The notes below the pieces were generated by a model, which was not told the DNA's origin, did no database searches, and saw only the letters and a list, made by a program, of their open reading frames with translations. A stretch of DNA of 62,833 bases, from the NCBI GenBank assembly GCA_012032815.1, contig JAAUQD010000003.1, positions 1 through 62,833 on the forward strand. The letters run 5' to 3'. Positions 1 through 8,163 of the stretch are shown here, in pieces. The stretch's first letter is position 1. Each line of letters begins with the position of its first letter. The position numbers and the translations under genes are program-made. Source of the DNA: Flammeovirgaceae bacterium. GTDB lineage: Bacteria; Bacteroidota; Bacteroidia; Cytophagales; Cyclobacteriaceae.

Positions 1-4
1 TTAA

Positions 5-187
5 ATTAAACCTTTGCAGGAACAAAGTTTTGAAGCCGTAGAGAAGGTAGCAAAGGCAAACCGACTTGCTATTATTTTTGATAAGGCAGGTGAACTGGTA
101 ATGATTTATACAGACCCCAGGCATGATTATACCGATTTTGTGCTTGAAGAACTTGGTCTTGGCGACCCAAACGATAAAATAAAGTAA
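5..187 (+). CDS. OmpH/Skp-family chaperone, C-terminal fragment
   Basis: Sixty codons open from the left edge to a TAA at 185. They read like the C-terminal part of an OmpH/Skp periplasmic chaperone: a charged helix (FEAVEKVAKAN), then LAIIFDKAGEL and a final YTDFVLEELG segment, which is the pattern of the family's last helix and beta strand. Skp-type proteins hold unfolded outer-membrane proteins in the periplasm. An in-frame TAA at 2-4 cuts the frame right at the edge. The upstream part is therefore either in another frame (another single-base error is likely in this window) or outside the view. It lies 4 bases before a second OmpH-family gene, forming a tandem pair as is common in Bacteroidota downstream of bamA. 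Confidence 0.6.
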   Translation: MKPLQEQSFEAVEKVAKANRLAIIFDKAGELVMIYTDPRHDYTDFVLEELGLGDPNDKIK

Positions 188-191
188 TAAA

Positions 192-746
192 ATGAATACA
201 ATGAGAACATTATTTTTAACCCTTTTTCTTGGCTGTTTAAGCGTAGCGGCCTTTTCACAAACGGCTCCAACGCAAAAAATAGGCTATGCCGATTGGGATT
301 ATGTATTTAGTCAAATGCCAGATTACAAGCGCATTGATAATGAACTTAAAACCCATGGAACACAGCTTGAGAATCAATTGAAAGCGAAGTATCAGGATTA
401 TGACACAAAACTTAAAGCCTATCAGGCCAGTGCCCCAACGATGGTTGATGCCGTAAGACGGGATAAAGAATTAGAATTGACTCAACTTCAGGAGAGCATT
501 CAAAAGTTTCAACAGGATGCACAGACTTCGTTGCAGAACAAACAAAATACATTAATGGAACCTGTATTTGCCAAAGTCGGAAAAGCTATCGAGGAAGTTG
601 CTAAAGAAAATGGATATACATTTATCCTAAACCCGCAGCTCATGGGAGGTGGTGATATACTTCTATACAGTGACGAAAAATATGATATTTCCGATATGGT
701 CTTGAAAAAGATGGGAATAACCCCACAAGCAGTAAAAACAAATTAG
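192..746 (+). CDS. OmpH/Skp-family periplasmic chaperone
   Basis: 184 residues. A signal peptide (MNTMRTLFLTLFLGCLSVAAFSQ) is followed by a short beta strand with GYADWDYVFSQMPDYK, a long charged coiled-coil segment (about residues 45-125) and a C-terminal IEEVAKENGYTFILNP strand. This is the OmpH/Skp architecture and the normal family length. The product would be exported and act as a holdase for outer-membrane proteins between the Sec and Bam machineries. The start could be residue 1 or Met4; both keep the signal peptide. It follows another OmpH fragment by 4 bases and ends just before a strong intrinsic terminator, so it is the last gene of its operon. The family assignment is secure; the client proteins are unknown. 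Confidence 0.88.
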   Translation: MNTMRTLFLTLFLGCLSVAAFSQTAPTQKIGYADWDYVFSQMPDYKRIDNELKTHGTQLENQLKAKYQDYDTKLKAYQASAPTMVDAVRRDKELELTQLQESIQKFQQDAQTSLQNKQNTLMEPVFAKVGKAIEEVAKENGYTFILNPQLMGGGDILLYSDEKYDISDMVLKKMGITPQAVKTN

Positions 747-751
747 TTGAT

Positions 752-780
752 AAACCCCATGAAAGTGGGGTTTGTTTTTT
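752..780 (+). terminator. Rho-independent terminator after the ompH pair
   Basis: A perfect 8-bp stem, AAACCCCA (752-759) pairing with TGGGGTTT (766-773), encloses the six-base loop TGAAAG and is followed by GTTTTTT. It starts 5 bases after the stop of the OmpH gene. In the leftward direction the sequence after the stem is not a clean T-run, so it mainly serves the rightward operon. Confidence 0.85.
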
Positions 781-783
781 GAT

Positions 784-1284
784 TCAGTCTTGGTTTTCCA
801 GCGTTAGAACAATAGTTCTTTTTGGGGCTTTAATCCCTATGGCATATAAGAACTCCAGTGAGCCATCCGGCTGAGTTCGCAATATCGGCTTGGTATAAAG
901 AATTGAGTCGGTATCGGTAATCTGAATGTTATCGTCCAATGTCACCTCGGTTGATCCTGAAAGATAGGCTTCCAGAATTTTTCTTTCAATTTCAAATAAG
1001 GTGGAATCGTTTTCCTGGAGTTTAAAAATACGAATGTCATATTTTCTTTCAATGGAATCCAGGATTTTGCGGTTGACATAATACTTGTCAGATTTCTCAA
1101 TGACTTGAGTAAGAGATCGCCCGAAAGAAAATCCTCCATTGATTAATTCTGCTTCCGTTACGCGTTGTATTTTGCCGGCATCCATTTCATCTTTTATTTT
1201 CTTCCTTTGCTCTTCAGACAGAGAGCCCTGGCAGGCCGAAAGACCCAGCATGACGATACAGACAATTGCGATTTTAAGATTCAT
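784..1284 (-). CDS. Hypothetical lipoprotein
   Basis: 166 residues with a lipoprotein signal peptide: MNLKIAIVCIVMLGLSAC, lipobox LSAC, Cys18. The mature part is charged and begins SEEQRKKIKDEMDAGKIQRVTEAELI, then GFSFGRSLTQ, and has no membrane segment, so a lipid-anchored periplasmic or outer-membrane protein is expected. I do not recognise the family with confidence. It converges on the ompH operon, stopping 4 bases after that operon's terminator, and is divergent from prfA with a short shared upstream region. Function unknown. Confidence 0.7.
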   Translation of the reverse strand: MNLKIAIVCIVMLGLSACQGSLSEEQRKKIKDEMDAGKIQRVTEAELINGGFSFGRSLTQVIEKSDKYYVNRKILDSIERKYDIRIFKLQENDSTLFEIERKILEAYLSGSTEVTLDDNIQITDTDSILYTKPILRTQPDGSLEFLYAIGIKAPKRTIVLTLENQD

Positions 1285-1346
1285 GCTGCAAATTTAACCG
1301 TATTGACCGGTTGATAGCAAGAATAGATTTCGGACTCCTGTATTTC

Positions 1347-1363
1347 TAACTTTGCTAACTTTG
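1347..1363 (+). promoter_or_regulatory. Tandem Bacteroidota-type -7 boxes before prfA
   Basis: Two copies of TAACTTTG (1347-1354 and 1356-1363) match the Bacteroidota -7 consensus TAnnTTTG. They lie directly upstream of the ATG of release factor 1 at 1378. A clear -33 TTTG at the usual distance is not obvious. Transcription from the second box would leave a very short leader. It also argues that the GTG at 1363, which lies in the box, is not the start codon. Confidence 0.45.
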
Positions 1364-1377
1364 TGCCCGCTAAAATT

Positions 1378-2445
1378 ATGATAGACAAGTTAGAGGAAAT
1401 TAAAGGTAGGTTTGAAGAGGTAGGACAGCTTATTATTCAACCCGATCTGGTCAGTGATCGAAAGAAATTCACGCTTCTGAGCAAGGAATACAAAGACCTA
1501 GAAAAGATTGTCAGAAAGTATGATCGGTTTATTGTCGTTTTAAATAATCTAAAGCATGCGCGTGAGGTTTTGGAGAAAGAGAAAGACGAGGAGCTGCGCG
1601 AACTGGCTAAAATGGAATTGGAGGAGCTCGCTCCAACGCGTGAAGAAATGGAGCAGGAGTTAAAGCAATTACTCATGCCTAAAGATCCGAACGATGAGAA
1701 GAACGCAATTCTGGAAATAAGAGCGGGTACCGGGGGAGATGAAGCTGCAATTTTTGCAGGGGATTTGTTTCGCATGTATCAACGATTTTGTGAGCGCAAG
1801 AAGTTAAAAGTTAATGTGGTTGATATCACAGAAGGAACTGCAGGCGGATATAAGGAGATCGTAAGTTCAATTGAGGGTGATGGAGCGTATGGTCTGCTAA
1901 AATTTGAATCAGGAGTACATCGTGTGCAGCGCGTACCGGATACAGAACAACAAGGGAGGGTCCATACTTCCGCGGCATCTGTGGTTGTGCTTCCTGAGGC
2001 GGAGGAAGTAGATATTGATATTAATCCGGCAGACCTTGAATACCAAACTGCACGATCAAGCGGAGCCGGGGGTCAGAATGTAAATAAAGTTGAAACAAAA
2101 GTTCAGCTGACACATAAACCATCGGGTATCGTCATAACCTGCCAGGCTGAGCGTTCTCAACATGCAAATCGGGAACGTGCTCTAAATATGCTGAGGACCA
2201 AACTCTATGAGATAGAAGTGGAAAAACAGCAATCAACAACAGGCGCTCAGCGTAAGTCTATGGTAGGCAGTGGCGATCGATCAGATAAAATCAGAACCTA
2301 CAACTATCCACAAAGCCGGGTAACTGATCATCGTGTGGGATTTACACAACATAATCTCCCCGCCATTATGAACGGGGAGATCGATGATTTTATTGAACAG
2401 GTGCGGATTGCAGATACCGCAGATCGAATGACGGAAAATCAGTAA
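1378..2445 (+). CDS. prfA: Peptide chain release factor 1
   Basis: Reads UAA and UAG stop codons in the ribosomal A site and triggers hydrolysis of peptidyl-tRNA. From the ATG at 1378 the protein is 355 residues, the normal RF1 length. It carries the catalytic GGQ loop ([13 protein letters not shown]) and the codon-reading PxT-type motif in [19 protein letters not shown], which is RF1-like rather than the SPF of RF2. A GTG five codons upstream (1363) is in frame but lies inside a promoter-like box, and family members begin MIDKLE or MLDKLE, so ATG 1378 is preferred. The downstream lipoprotein gene converges on it, 3 bases away. Confidence 0.96.
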   Translation: MIDKLEEIKGRFEEVGQLIIQPDLVSDRKKFTLLSKEYKDLEKIVRKYDRFIVVLNNLKHAREVLEKEKDEELRELAKMELEELAPTREEMEQELKQLLMPKDPNDEKNAILEIRAGTGGDEAAIFAGDLFRMYQRFCERKKLKVNVVDITEGTAGGYKEIVSSIEGDGAYGLLKFESGVHRVQRVPDTEQQGRVHTSAASVVVLPEAEEVDIDINPADLEYQTARSSGAGGQNVNKVETKVQLTHKPSGIVITCQAERSQHANRERALNMLRTKLYEIEVEKQQSTTGAQRKSMVGSGDRSDKIRTYNYPQSRVTDHRVGFTQHNLPAIMNGEIDDFIEQVRIADTADRMTENQ

Positions 2446-2448
2446 ATT

Positions 2449-2996
2449 TTAGTTTTCGTCCTCCTCTACTTTCTTCAGCTCCTCATCAAGGATTTTGTCA
2501 ATTAATTCAAGCTGACGTTCATCAATGGTATTGTCGACACGCGCTTGTTTTTTCATAAACCTAAACATCGCGTTTTTCTTGATTTCATAAGCAATGAAGA
2601 CCGTGTAGGATTGAGCCTTCTCATTGTAAAATTTTTCTTGTCCTATTTTCCTTAAATCAGCCATGTCGGTATTCATGACCTGGCGTACAAGACTTTGAAA
2701 TTTATCTGCAACATCGGCAGCTCTTTCATTTTCAGTTTGACCAAGATATTGATCTGCTACCTGTTTCATGGTAGTATTTATCTGTCCAGCCAATTGAGCT
2801 TTAGCTTCAATGTCAGCTTTACCCTGAGCAATATTATCCTTGGAACTTTCTCCCTTTCCGGTAGCCCTGAAAAAACGATTGTTGGATTCATAAGCTGATC
2901 CACGGAAAGGCTCCTTTACCTTTTGCCAAATGGACTTGCGCAGGCAATGGCCAGGAATAATAAGCTAAGCGTGCTAATTTTTACGAGCGTTTTCAT
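2449..2996 (-). CDS. LPP20-like lipoprotein, one frame break
   Basis: Read from ATG 2996 the N-terminus is a lipoprotein signal (MKTLVKISTLSLLFLAIAC, lipobox AIAC). The frame hits a stop at once after SPFGKR. Adding one T to the run at 2928-2930 (AAA on the plus strand) joins it to FWQKVKEPFRGSAYESN and on to the stop at 2449, giving about 182 residues. The mature protein resembles LPP20-type lipoproteins: a W near the start, then a long run rich in Ala, Asp and Gln (DIEAKAQLAGQINTTMKQV) and a C-terminal acidic helix. Function unknown; probably envelope-located. The break is most likely a sequencing deletion. Confidence 0.6.
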
Positions 2997-3120
2997 ACGA
3001 TTAACATTTTGTTCGTGTTCTCAAATGTATAAAAACTATGCCAGAAAGAACGGTTATGTGAATCAAATCAAAATTCATGGTTTTGCCTTAGTTTGGTAAA
3101 CTATCTATAACTTGAGAACT

Positions 3121-4010
3121 ATGTTTTCATTCTCCACCTGGCTCCACTTGCGATTTCCTTTTAGTTATTTTTTGCTACCGGTTTTTCTGTTTGCCGTTAG
3201 CATTTCACCGAATATTAATGGCTCAAGACTTCTTTGGACTTTCCTCGTTTTACATCTTATGCTTTATCCAGCGAGCAACGGATATAATAGCTATTTTGAT
3301 AAAGACAAAAAGAGCATTGGAGGACTTAAGAATCCACCTTTAGTAAAAAAAGGGCTTTATTATATGGCTCTGCTGCTGGACGTTCTCGCTTTGCTCTTGG
3401 GATATTTTAAAATCAGTCTTCTCTTTTCGGTAATGATTTTTCTTTATGGATTAGCCTCTAAAGCATACAGTCATCCAGCAATCCGGTTAAAAAAATTACC
3501 AATCACGGGTTGGATTGTGGCTGGATTTTTTCAAGGCTTTTTTACCTTTCTCAGTGCCTATATCGGTCTCAATAACTTTTCACTGGATATCGCACTCCGC
3601 CCATCTATTATGTGGCCAGCGGCATTGTGTACACTATTGCTTTGGGCGAACTATCCAATGACCCAAATTTATCAGCATGAAGAGGATGGAGCCCGAGGAG
3701 ATAAAACGCTGAGTGTCTTTTTGGGAATAAAAAAAACATTCATTTTCTCACTTGTATTTTTTGGAATTGGAGCGGCAGGCTTTATAGTGTATTTCAGGAC
3801 GTACCATCAACAACAGTTTGCGATCGATTTTCTTCTGGCGCTATCTCCGGCAATTGTGTTTTTTTAATATGGATGATCCGAACTTGGAAGGATGAGACGA
3901 AAGCAAATTACACAAATACCATGTGGCTTAATTTTATCTCAGCAACATGCCTTTCAGGTTTTTTTATATATCTGTTTCTTGAAATCAGCCAGATTGGTCA
4001 GATATTTTAG
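3121..4010 (+). CDS. UbiA-family prenyltransferase, one frame break
   Basis: A multi-pass membrane protein that should transfer a prenyl group to an aromatic or quinone precursor. Both aspartate-rich metal-diphosphate motifs are present: NGYNSYFDKDKKSIGG and the second QHEEDGARGDKTLSVFLG. The frame stops at 3867 inside a run of seven T (3859-3865). One extra T continues it as FFLIWMIRTWKDET through two more hydrophobic stretches to TAG 4010, giving about 296 residues, a normal family length. ATG 3121 is chosen; a TTG three codons upstream is also in frame. The exact acceptor (menaquinone, heme or other) cannot be told from the sequence. Confidence 0.82.
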
Positions 4011-4011
4011 A

Positions 4012-4923
4012 TCAAAGTTGAGACCCAACATTATTTAATAGATTGAGTGTAGCTGCGATTCCTTCTTTTTCAGACAAGCGTGAGCCTTCGTATTCAATTC
4101 CAATATATCCGGTGTAGTCGGACTTTTTAATAATCTGAAGCATCTTTAGGTAATCCGTTTCAATGCAATTTCCATTGGCGTCAAAGTCGTAACTTTTTGC
4201 GCTCACGGCTTTGGCATATGGCATCAATTCTTCGACACCTAAATATCGATCGTATTCCTCCGCACATCCATTGCTTTCCCACTTCACACAAAAATTACCA
4301 AAGTCGGGAAGTGTTCCACAATTAGGTAAGTTGACTTGAGCGATTACATTCGAAAGCCAGCTTCCGATGGATGAATAACCTCCATGGTTTTCAACGATTA
4401 CATTAAGTTTCATTTGGCCGGCTCTTTCACTTAGTTTGTACAATCCATCAGCTGCTGTTTTGGAAATTTCCTCTTTTGATCCTTTACCGGCAGCGTTAAC
4501 GCGGATTGAGTGACAACCCAGGTGAGCAGCAGCTTCCAACCAACGAAAGTGATTTTCTACAGCTTTTGTTCGTAATGATTGGTCTGGATCACCCAAAGAG
4601 CCCTCCCCGTCACACATGATCAACAGATTTTTTATACCCTCTCCATTGCACCGGGATAGAAGCTCCTTTAGATACGATGCGTCCTGAGCTTTGTCCTTGA
4701 AAAAGGAGTTAACGTATTCAACAGCGGATATGCCAAATTCCTGCTTTGCCACAATTGGAAAATTCAGATTAGTCATTTTTCCGGATTGAAGCGTCCTATG
4801 CAAAGACCATTCCGCCAACGATATTTTAAAGAAAGGCGCCTTAGATCCAAAAGTTATGGATGGGGCTACCAAGCCCGTTATAGATAGTATACTTAATGAT
4901 TTAATTAATTCTCGTCTATTCAT
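4012..4923 (-). CDS. Exported sugar phosphate isomerase/epimerase-like TIM barrel
   Basis: 303 residues. The N-terminus MNRRELIKSLSILSITGLVAPS has a twin-arginine signature (RRELIK), suggesting Tat export of a folded, metal-bound enzyme. The rest is an AP-endonuclease-2/xylose-isomerase-like barrel. Likely metal ligands are the Glu of NVIVENHGG, the Asp of TLPDFGNF, the His/Glu positions in the C-terminal half and the Glu of YIGIEYEG. Related proteins in Bacteroidota act on sugars or polyols, but the substrate cannot be named. It converges on the UbiA gene, 1 base apart. The 160-base upstream region is shared with a divergent receiver-like gene. Confidence 0.8.
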   Translation of the reverse strand: MNRRELIKSLSILSITGLVAPSITFGSKAPFFKISLAEWSLHRTLQSGKMTNLNFPIVAKQEFGISAVEYVNSFFKDKAQDASYLKELLSRCNGEGIKNLLIMCDGEGSLGDPDQSLRTKAVENHFRWLEAAAHLGCHSIRVNAAGKGSKEEISKTAADGLYKLSERAGQMKLNVIVENHGGYSSIGSWLSNVIAQVNLPNCGTLPDFGNFCVKWESNGCAEEYDRYLGVEELMPYAKAVSAKSYDFDANGNCIETDYLKMLQIIKKSDYTGYIGIEYEGSRLSEKEGIAATLNLLNNVGSQL

Positions 4924-5083
4924 AAGCCTGTGTACATTTTTTGAAATTATAAATTACAATTGATAAAAAATAGTGAATCGATAACCCCCAATGGGGGTAT
5001 TCATATTTGTTTTGAAAGAACGGGTTACTAATTATTAAACTTTTCCATCAAATATCAGTTTAACTCATGAGACTTAAATTAAA

Positions 5084-5530
5084 ATGAAGGAGTTTAACAT
5101 TTTGGTGATCGGGAATAATCCCATTGATCTAAGCACCATTTTTACCCGGCTGGAAGAGGTTGTCGATTTAAAATTCTCAGCTCGTGTTGCCTTTGATTGG
5201 GAATCGATTGAAAGCCGACTTGAAAATTTTAAGCCTGCTTATGTACTTATCGATGACAATATTGGCAGGGCAGAATTGGAGAGAACAGTTGGTGCACTTT
5301 GTAAACACCGTAAAACCAGAAGTGCTCCGATTACCGTGATTAAAAATTCTAACTACGAGTCACTTGTCTCATCGGGAATTATGGATTACATCCTGAAAGA
5401 TCACTCAACCGGAGAGAATCTTTACCGGTCGTTTCTGAATTCAATCAAATTCAGGAAAGCCCAGGTTTTATTGGCAAGAGCATATTACAAGAGAAAAAGG
5501 AAAATCAGGGATATACTGACGAGCGCTTAG
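5084..5530 (+). CDS. Response-regulator receiver-like protein
   Basis: 148 residues. The fold order is that of a CheY receiver: FNILVIGNNPID, a central strand YVLIDDN whose Asp is the likely phospho-acceptor (about residue 57), and VIKNSNYESLVSSGIMDYILKD with the conserved Lys near the end. The acidic pair normally found after the first strand is replaced by GNNPID, so phosphorylation may be weak or absent. The C-terminus is a basic tail (ARAYYKRKRKIRDIL) instead of an output domain. No histidine kinase is nearby. Its stop overlaps the end of the convergent protease gene by 4 bases. Confidence 0.7.
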   Translation: MKEFNILVIGNNPIDLSTIFTRLEEVVDLKFSARVAFDWESIESRLENFKPAYVLIDDNIGRAELERTVGALCKHRKTRSAPITVIKNSNYESLVSSGIMDYILKDHSTGENLYRSFLNSIKFRKAQVLLARAYYKRKRKIRDILTSA

Positions 5531-6762
5531 ATCTGGTCCTCCAGGCGCATTACCTTTTTCATTTTTACACCAGCCCGTTCTATTTCAAGTGTTACTTTCC
5601 GTTGTGGTTTTGAATTAAAAAAGCCATTCAAAATAGTCAGGCTTAAACTTTCAGCTGCAATGCCATTTACAGAAAGAATGATATCTCCGTTTTGAAGTCC
5701 ACCCCGTTCGCCACTTGAATTTGCCCTAACATCGGTTATTTCATAACGTCTGAGTCGCGCGCCTTTAGCTTTGATGGTGATGCCGCTTAGGTTGTAGTAA
5801 AATTTCTTTTTATAAGAAGAATTCTTTTTTAAGTAGAGTTTTTCTCCGGGCAGGTTAATCGCAACATTGAAACGGGTCAATACTTCTCCGCCAATGGAAC
5901 CGTTGCGAAAAACGTCTCGATCGAGTTTCAGTGTATCGTTATAGCTGTTTGGATCAGGAAAGTTTGCGATTACATTTTTCAGCGTATACTTCCCGAGTTC
6001 CAGGGCATCAATTCGTCCGATTTTCCCCGTGATTACTCCACCAAGCCCCCGGCCAATTATGCTTTCTATATGTCGTTCTGGAGCTGCTAGATTTAAATTT
6101 GATTCGGGATCTATCATTATTCCATGGCTGGCCCCGCTGTCCACCAGTAGCTTGGCATCTACCTGTGTTGAATCATTCATAACAATAGTAGCCATCATAT
6201 AGGGCTTGGTATCTTCTACTGTAAGTGGAAAAACCTGATATCTTCGACCGGGTTTAAATTTGTCTGGCTGTGTTAAGACAATACGATTGTTTTTGTAATC
6301 GATTTGGATAACAAAACGACTAAATAGTTCATAACCGAGCACACCATGTACATCAGTTCCGAGATAGTTCCGCAATTCAAGGTAGTCTTGTTCAAGAACC
6401 AACATCGCATGTCCCTTTCCACGGATGCCTGGAAGATCTATTGACACATTATTAGTGACAAAAGCCTCAATTAGTTTTTCGCCTCCCGGGCCGGAGATAG
6501 AATACTGTCTGGAATAGGGAAGGTCAAGTATATCGCTAAAGGATTTCTCGGTAAGTATTGTGGTACGCACTCCCGTATCAAGGATAAATTTTAAAGGGAG
6601 CTGATTGTTGATTACTACAGGAAGTACAATAAGGTTGTTGTGAATTTCTATTGGTATCTGTACCCGCTTCACATTTTCGGCAAGAGAGAACCCAAGTTGT
6701 TGGCCGGGCAACTTGATGTAAAATACAACAATCAAACAAAAGACAACCAGTACACGATTCAT
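5527..6762 (-). CDS. Retropepsin-like aspartyl protease with PDZ domain
   Basis: 411 residues with an N-terminal hydrophobic export signal. It contains two aspartyl-protease active-site motifs in one chain: LDTGVRTT (Asp62) and VDSGASHG (Asp208), each in a repeat of the same beta-rich fold, so one polypeptide could form the whole active site. A PDZ domain follows at about residues 325-410 (VRANSSGERGGLQNGDIILSVNG). Such proteins are predicted periplasmic proteases, with the PDZ domain binding substrate tails. No partner is apparent nearby. The family is clear; the substrate is unknown. Confidence 0.85.
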   Translation of the reverse strand: MNRVLVVFCLIVVFYIKLPGQQLGFSLAENVKRVQIPIEIHNNLIVLPVVINNQLPLKFILDTGVRTTILTEKSFSDILDLPYSRQYSISGPGGEKLIEAFVTNNVSIDLPGIRGKGHAMLVLEQDYLELRNYLGTDVHGVLGYELFSRFVIQIDYKNNRIVLTQPDKFKPGRRYQVFPLTVEDTKPYMMATIVMNDSTQVDAKLLVDSGASHGIMIDPESNLNLAAPERHIESIIGRGLGGVITGKIGRIDALELGKYTLKNVIANFPDPNSYNDTLKLDRDVFRNGSIGGEVLTRFNVAINLPGEKLYLKKNSSYKKKFYYNLSGITIKAKGARLRRYEITDVRANSSGERGGLQNGDIILSVNGIAAESLSLTILNGFFNSKPQRKVTLEIERAGVKMKKVMRLEDQI

Positions 6763-6805
6763 ATCAAGTCTTTGATAAAACTATTGATTTTTCTCGAAAG
6801 CCTTT

Positions 6806-7351
6806 TTATTTAACGAAATCTACCCCCAACATGGTTAACAAATTAACCGGGGTTTCACTAACAGTGAGGTTTTGGCGAGTTTCTTTAGGCAGGAACCCTT
6901 CTTTTACCATCAGGTCCATCTGTTGTATGAGAAAATTAAAGTACGAATTTATGTTCAGTAAGCCTATTGGTTTTTTAACTAAGCCCAGCTGATGCCAGGT
7001 AAGAATTTCGGCTAGCTCATCAAGCGTTCCCCAGCCACCCGGAAGCGCAATAAAAGCATCAGATATATCCGCCATTCTTTGCTTCCGTTCGTGCATACTG
7101 CTTACCACCTCAAGCGTTGAAAGGCCATGATGCGCAACCTCTTTCTGCACTAAAAACTCAGGGATTACACCAACAACTTTGCCTTTGTGCTGCAACACGC
7201 CATCTGCCAAAATTCCCATTAGGCCAATGTTGCCACCCCCGTATACCAGCGTGTGATTATTTTCTCCTATTAGTTTTGAAAGATCCCTGGCAGTCTTCTC
7301 ATAGATTCCATTAAGACCACTACTGGAACCACAGAAGACGCAAAGGTTCAT
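6806..7351 (-). CDS. LOG-family nucleoside monophosphate phosphoribohydrolase
   Basis: 181 residues, the usual length for the LOG (Lonely Guy, TIGR00730) family. Members cleave the N-glycosidic bond of AMP or cytokinin riboside 5'-monophosphates to release the base. The signature PGGWGTLDE (residues 104-112) and the preceding MHERKQRM are both present, as is the opening CVFCGSSSG. In bacteria lacking cytokinins this is taken as an AMP nucleosidase-like activity. It may be transcribed with the 35-residue ORF that ends 9 bases upstream. Confidence 0.88.
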   Translation of the reverse strand: MNLCVFCGSSSGLNGIYEKTARDLSKLIGENNHTLVYGGGNIGLMGILADGVLQHKGKVVGVIPEFLVQKEVAHHGLSTLEVVSSMHERKQRMADISDAFIALPGGWGTLDELAEILTWHQLGLVKKPIGLLNINSYFNFLIQQMDLMVKEGFLPKETRQNLTVSETPVNLLTMLGVDFVK

Positions 7352-7360
7352 TCGCGAATT

Positions 7361-7468
7361 TCAATGCTTAATGTCATGTTCGTTCTTGCTCACCATCTTG
7401 TTTGGAAATAACCATGGTGAAATAATAGCAAGTACGAATAGCGCGATAACAACAGAAATGGCAGACAT
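7361..7468 (-). CDS. Possible 35-residue single-pass membrane protein
   Basis: A short ORF from ATG 7468 to TGA 7361 encodes a hydrophobic helix, SAISVVIALFVLAIISPWLF, followed by a charged tail NKMVSKNEHDIKH. This is the layout of a bona fide small membrane protein: one membrane segment and a polar end. It ends 9 bases before the start codon of the LOG gene on the same strand, which suggests co-transcription. There is no homology evidence available to me, so this is a candidate only. Confidence 0.42.
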   Translation of the reverse strand: MSAISVVIALFVLAIISPWLFPNKMVSKNEHDIKH

Positions 7469-7596
7469 GTTTAGTATAGTTTAATTAGTTTTAAAGTTAA
7501 ACCAGTATCAGGAACAATAGAAACTCAAAAGAAAGAAAATTGTGGATAGAAACCATTTATTTTATCTTCCGTATATAAGTCTCTTTATACCTTAAG

Positions 7597-8163
7597 ATGC
7601 GAAGATTACTAATTATTACAGGGATTGTTGTTTTGCTGGTCATCATTACGATAGTCCTACTCCGCATGAGAACCAAATCTTTTAGTCCGGAGGCTGATGT
7701 GAAGTTTGAGGACCAGGGGTTCAAAATCGAGGTATTTTATAACCGTCCTTTTAAAAAGGGCCGTGAAATCTTTGGCGGATTAGTTCCGTATGGTGAAGTG
7801 TGGCGTACCGGGGCAAATGAAGCCACAATTATATCCACAACAACCGATCTATTAATTAAAGACAAAGTCCTGAAAGCAGGCTCTTACTCACTCTGGACAA
7901 TTCCTTCTGAGCAAAACTGGACGATTATTTTCAATTCAGAAATTGGGCAATGGGGTGTAAAACTGATAGACGGAAAAGCAAACCGGGATGAAAAGAGAGA
8001 CGTTTTAAAATTTGAAGTGCCGGTGTTCAAACATAAAAAGGAGATCGAGCAATTCACAATTTTGATTGAAAAAATTGACGATGGCAATGAGTTGAATCTA
8101 ATGTGGGATTCAACATTGGTTTCAATCCCGTTTACGGTCGTTTGGCAATCAATTTCACAATAG
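7597..8163 (+). CDS. DUF2911-family membrane-anchored protein
   Basis: 188 residues. An N-terminal membrane helix (LLIITGIVVLLVIITIVLL) is followed by a domain with the DUF2911 hallmarks: VPYGEVWRTGANEAT, LKAGSYSLWTIP and WTIIFNSEIGQWG. The family is widespread in Bacteroidota, predicted periplasmic and of unknown function. Its last codons overlap the end of the convergent PD40 gene by 9 bases, so the two 3' ends are shared. Confidence 0.82.
   Translation: MRRLLIITGIVVLLVIITIVLLRMRTKSFSPEADVKFEDQGFKIEVFYNRPFKKGREIFGGLVPYGEVWRTGANEATIISTTTDLLIKDKVLKAGSYSLWTIPSEQNWTIIFNSEIGQWGVKLIDGKANRDEKRDVLKFEVPVFKHKKEIEQFTILIEKIDDGNELNLMWDSTLVSIPFTVVWQSISQ

Noticed and set aside
4985-4997. CCCCC-AAT-GGGGG hairpin upstream of the receiver-like gene
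   Set aside because: Only 5 bp with a three-base loop and no T-run directly after; too weak to call a terminator or regulator.
8155-8163. Overlapping convergent gene ends (also at 5527, 21690, 31456 and 43070)
   Set aside because: Short tail overlaps are common in compact genomes and need no special explanation.
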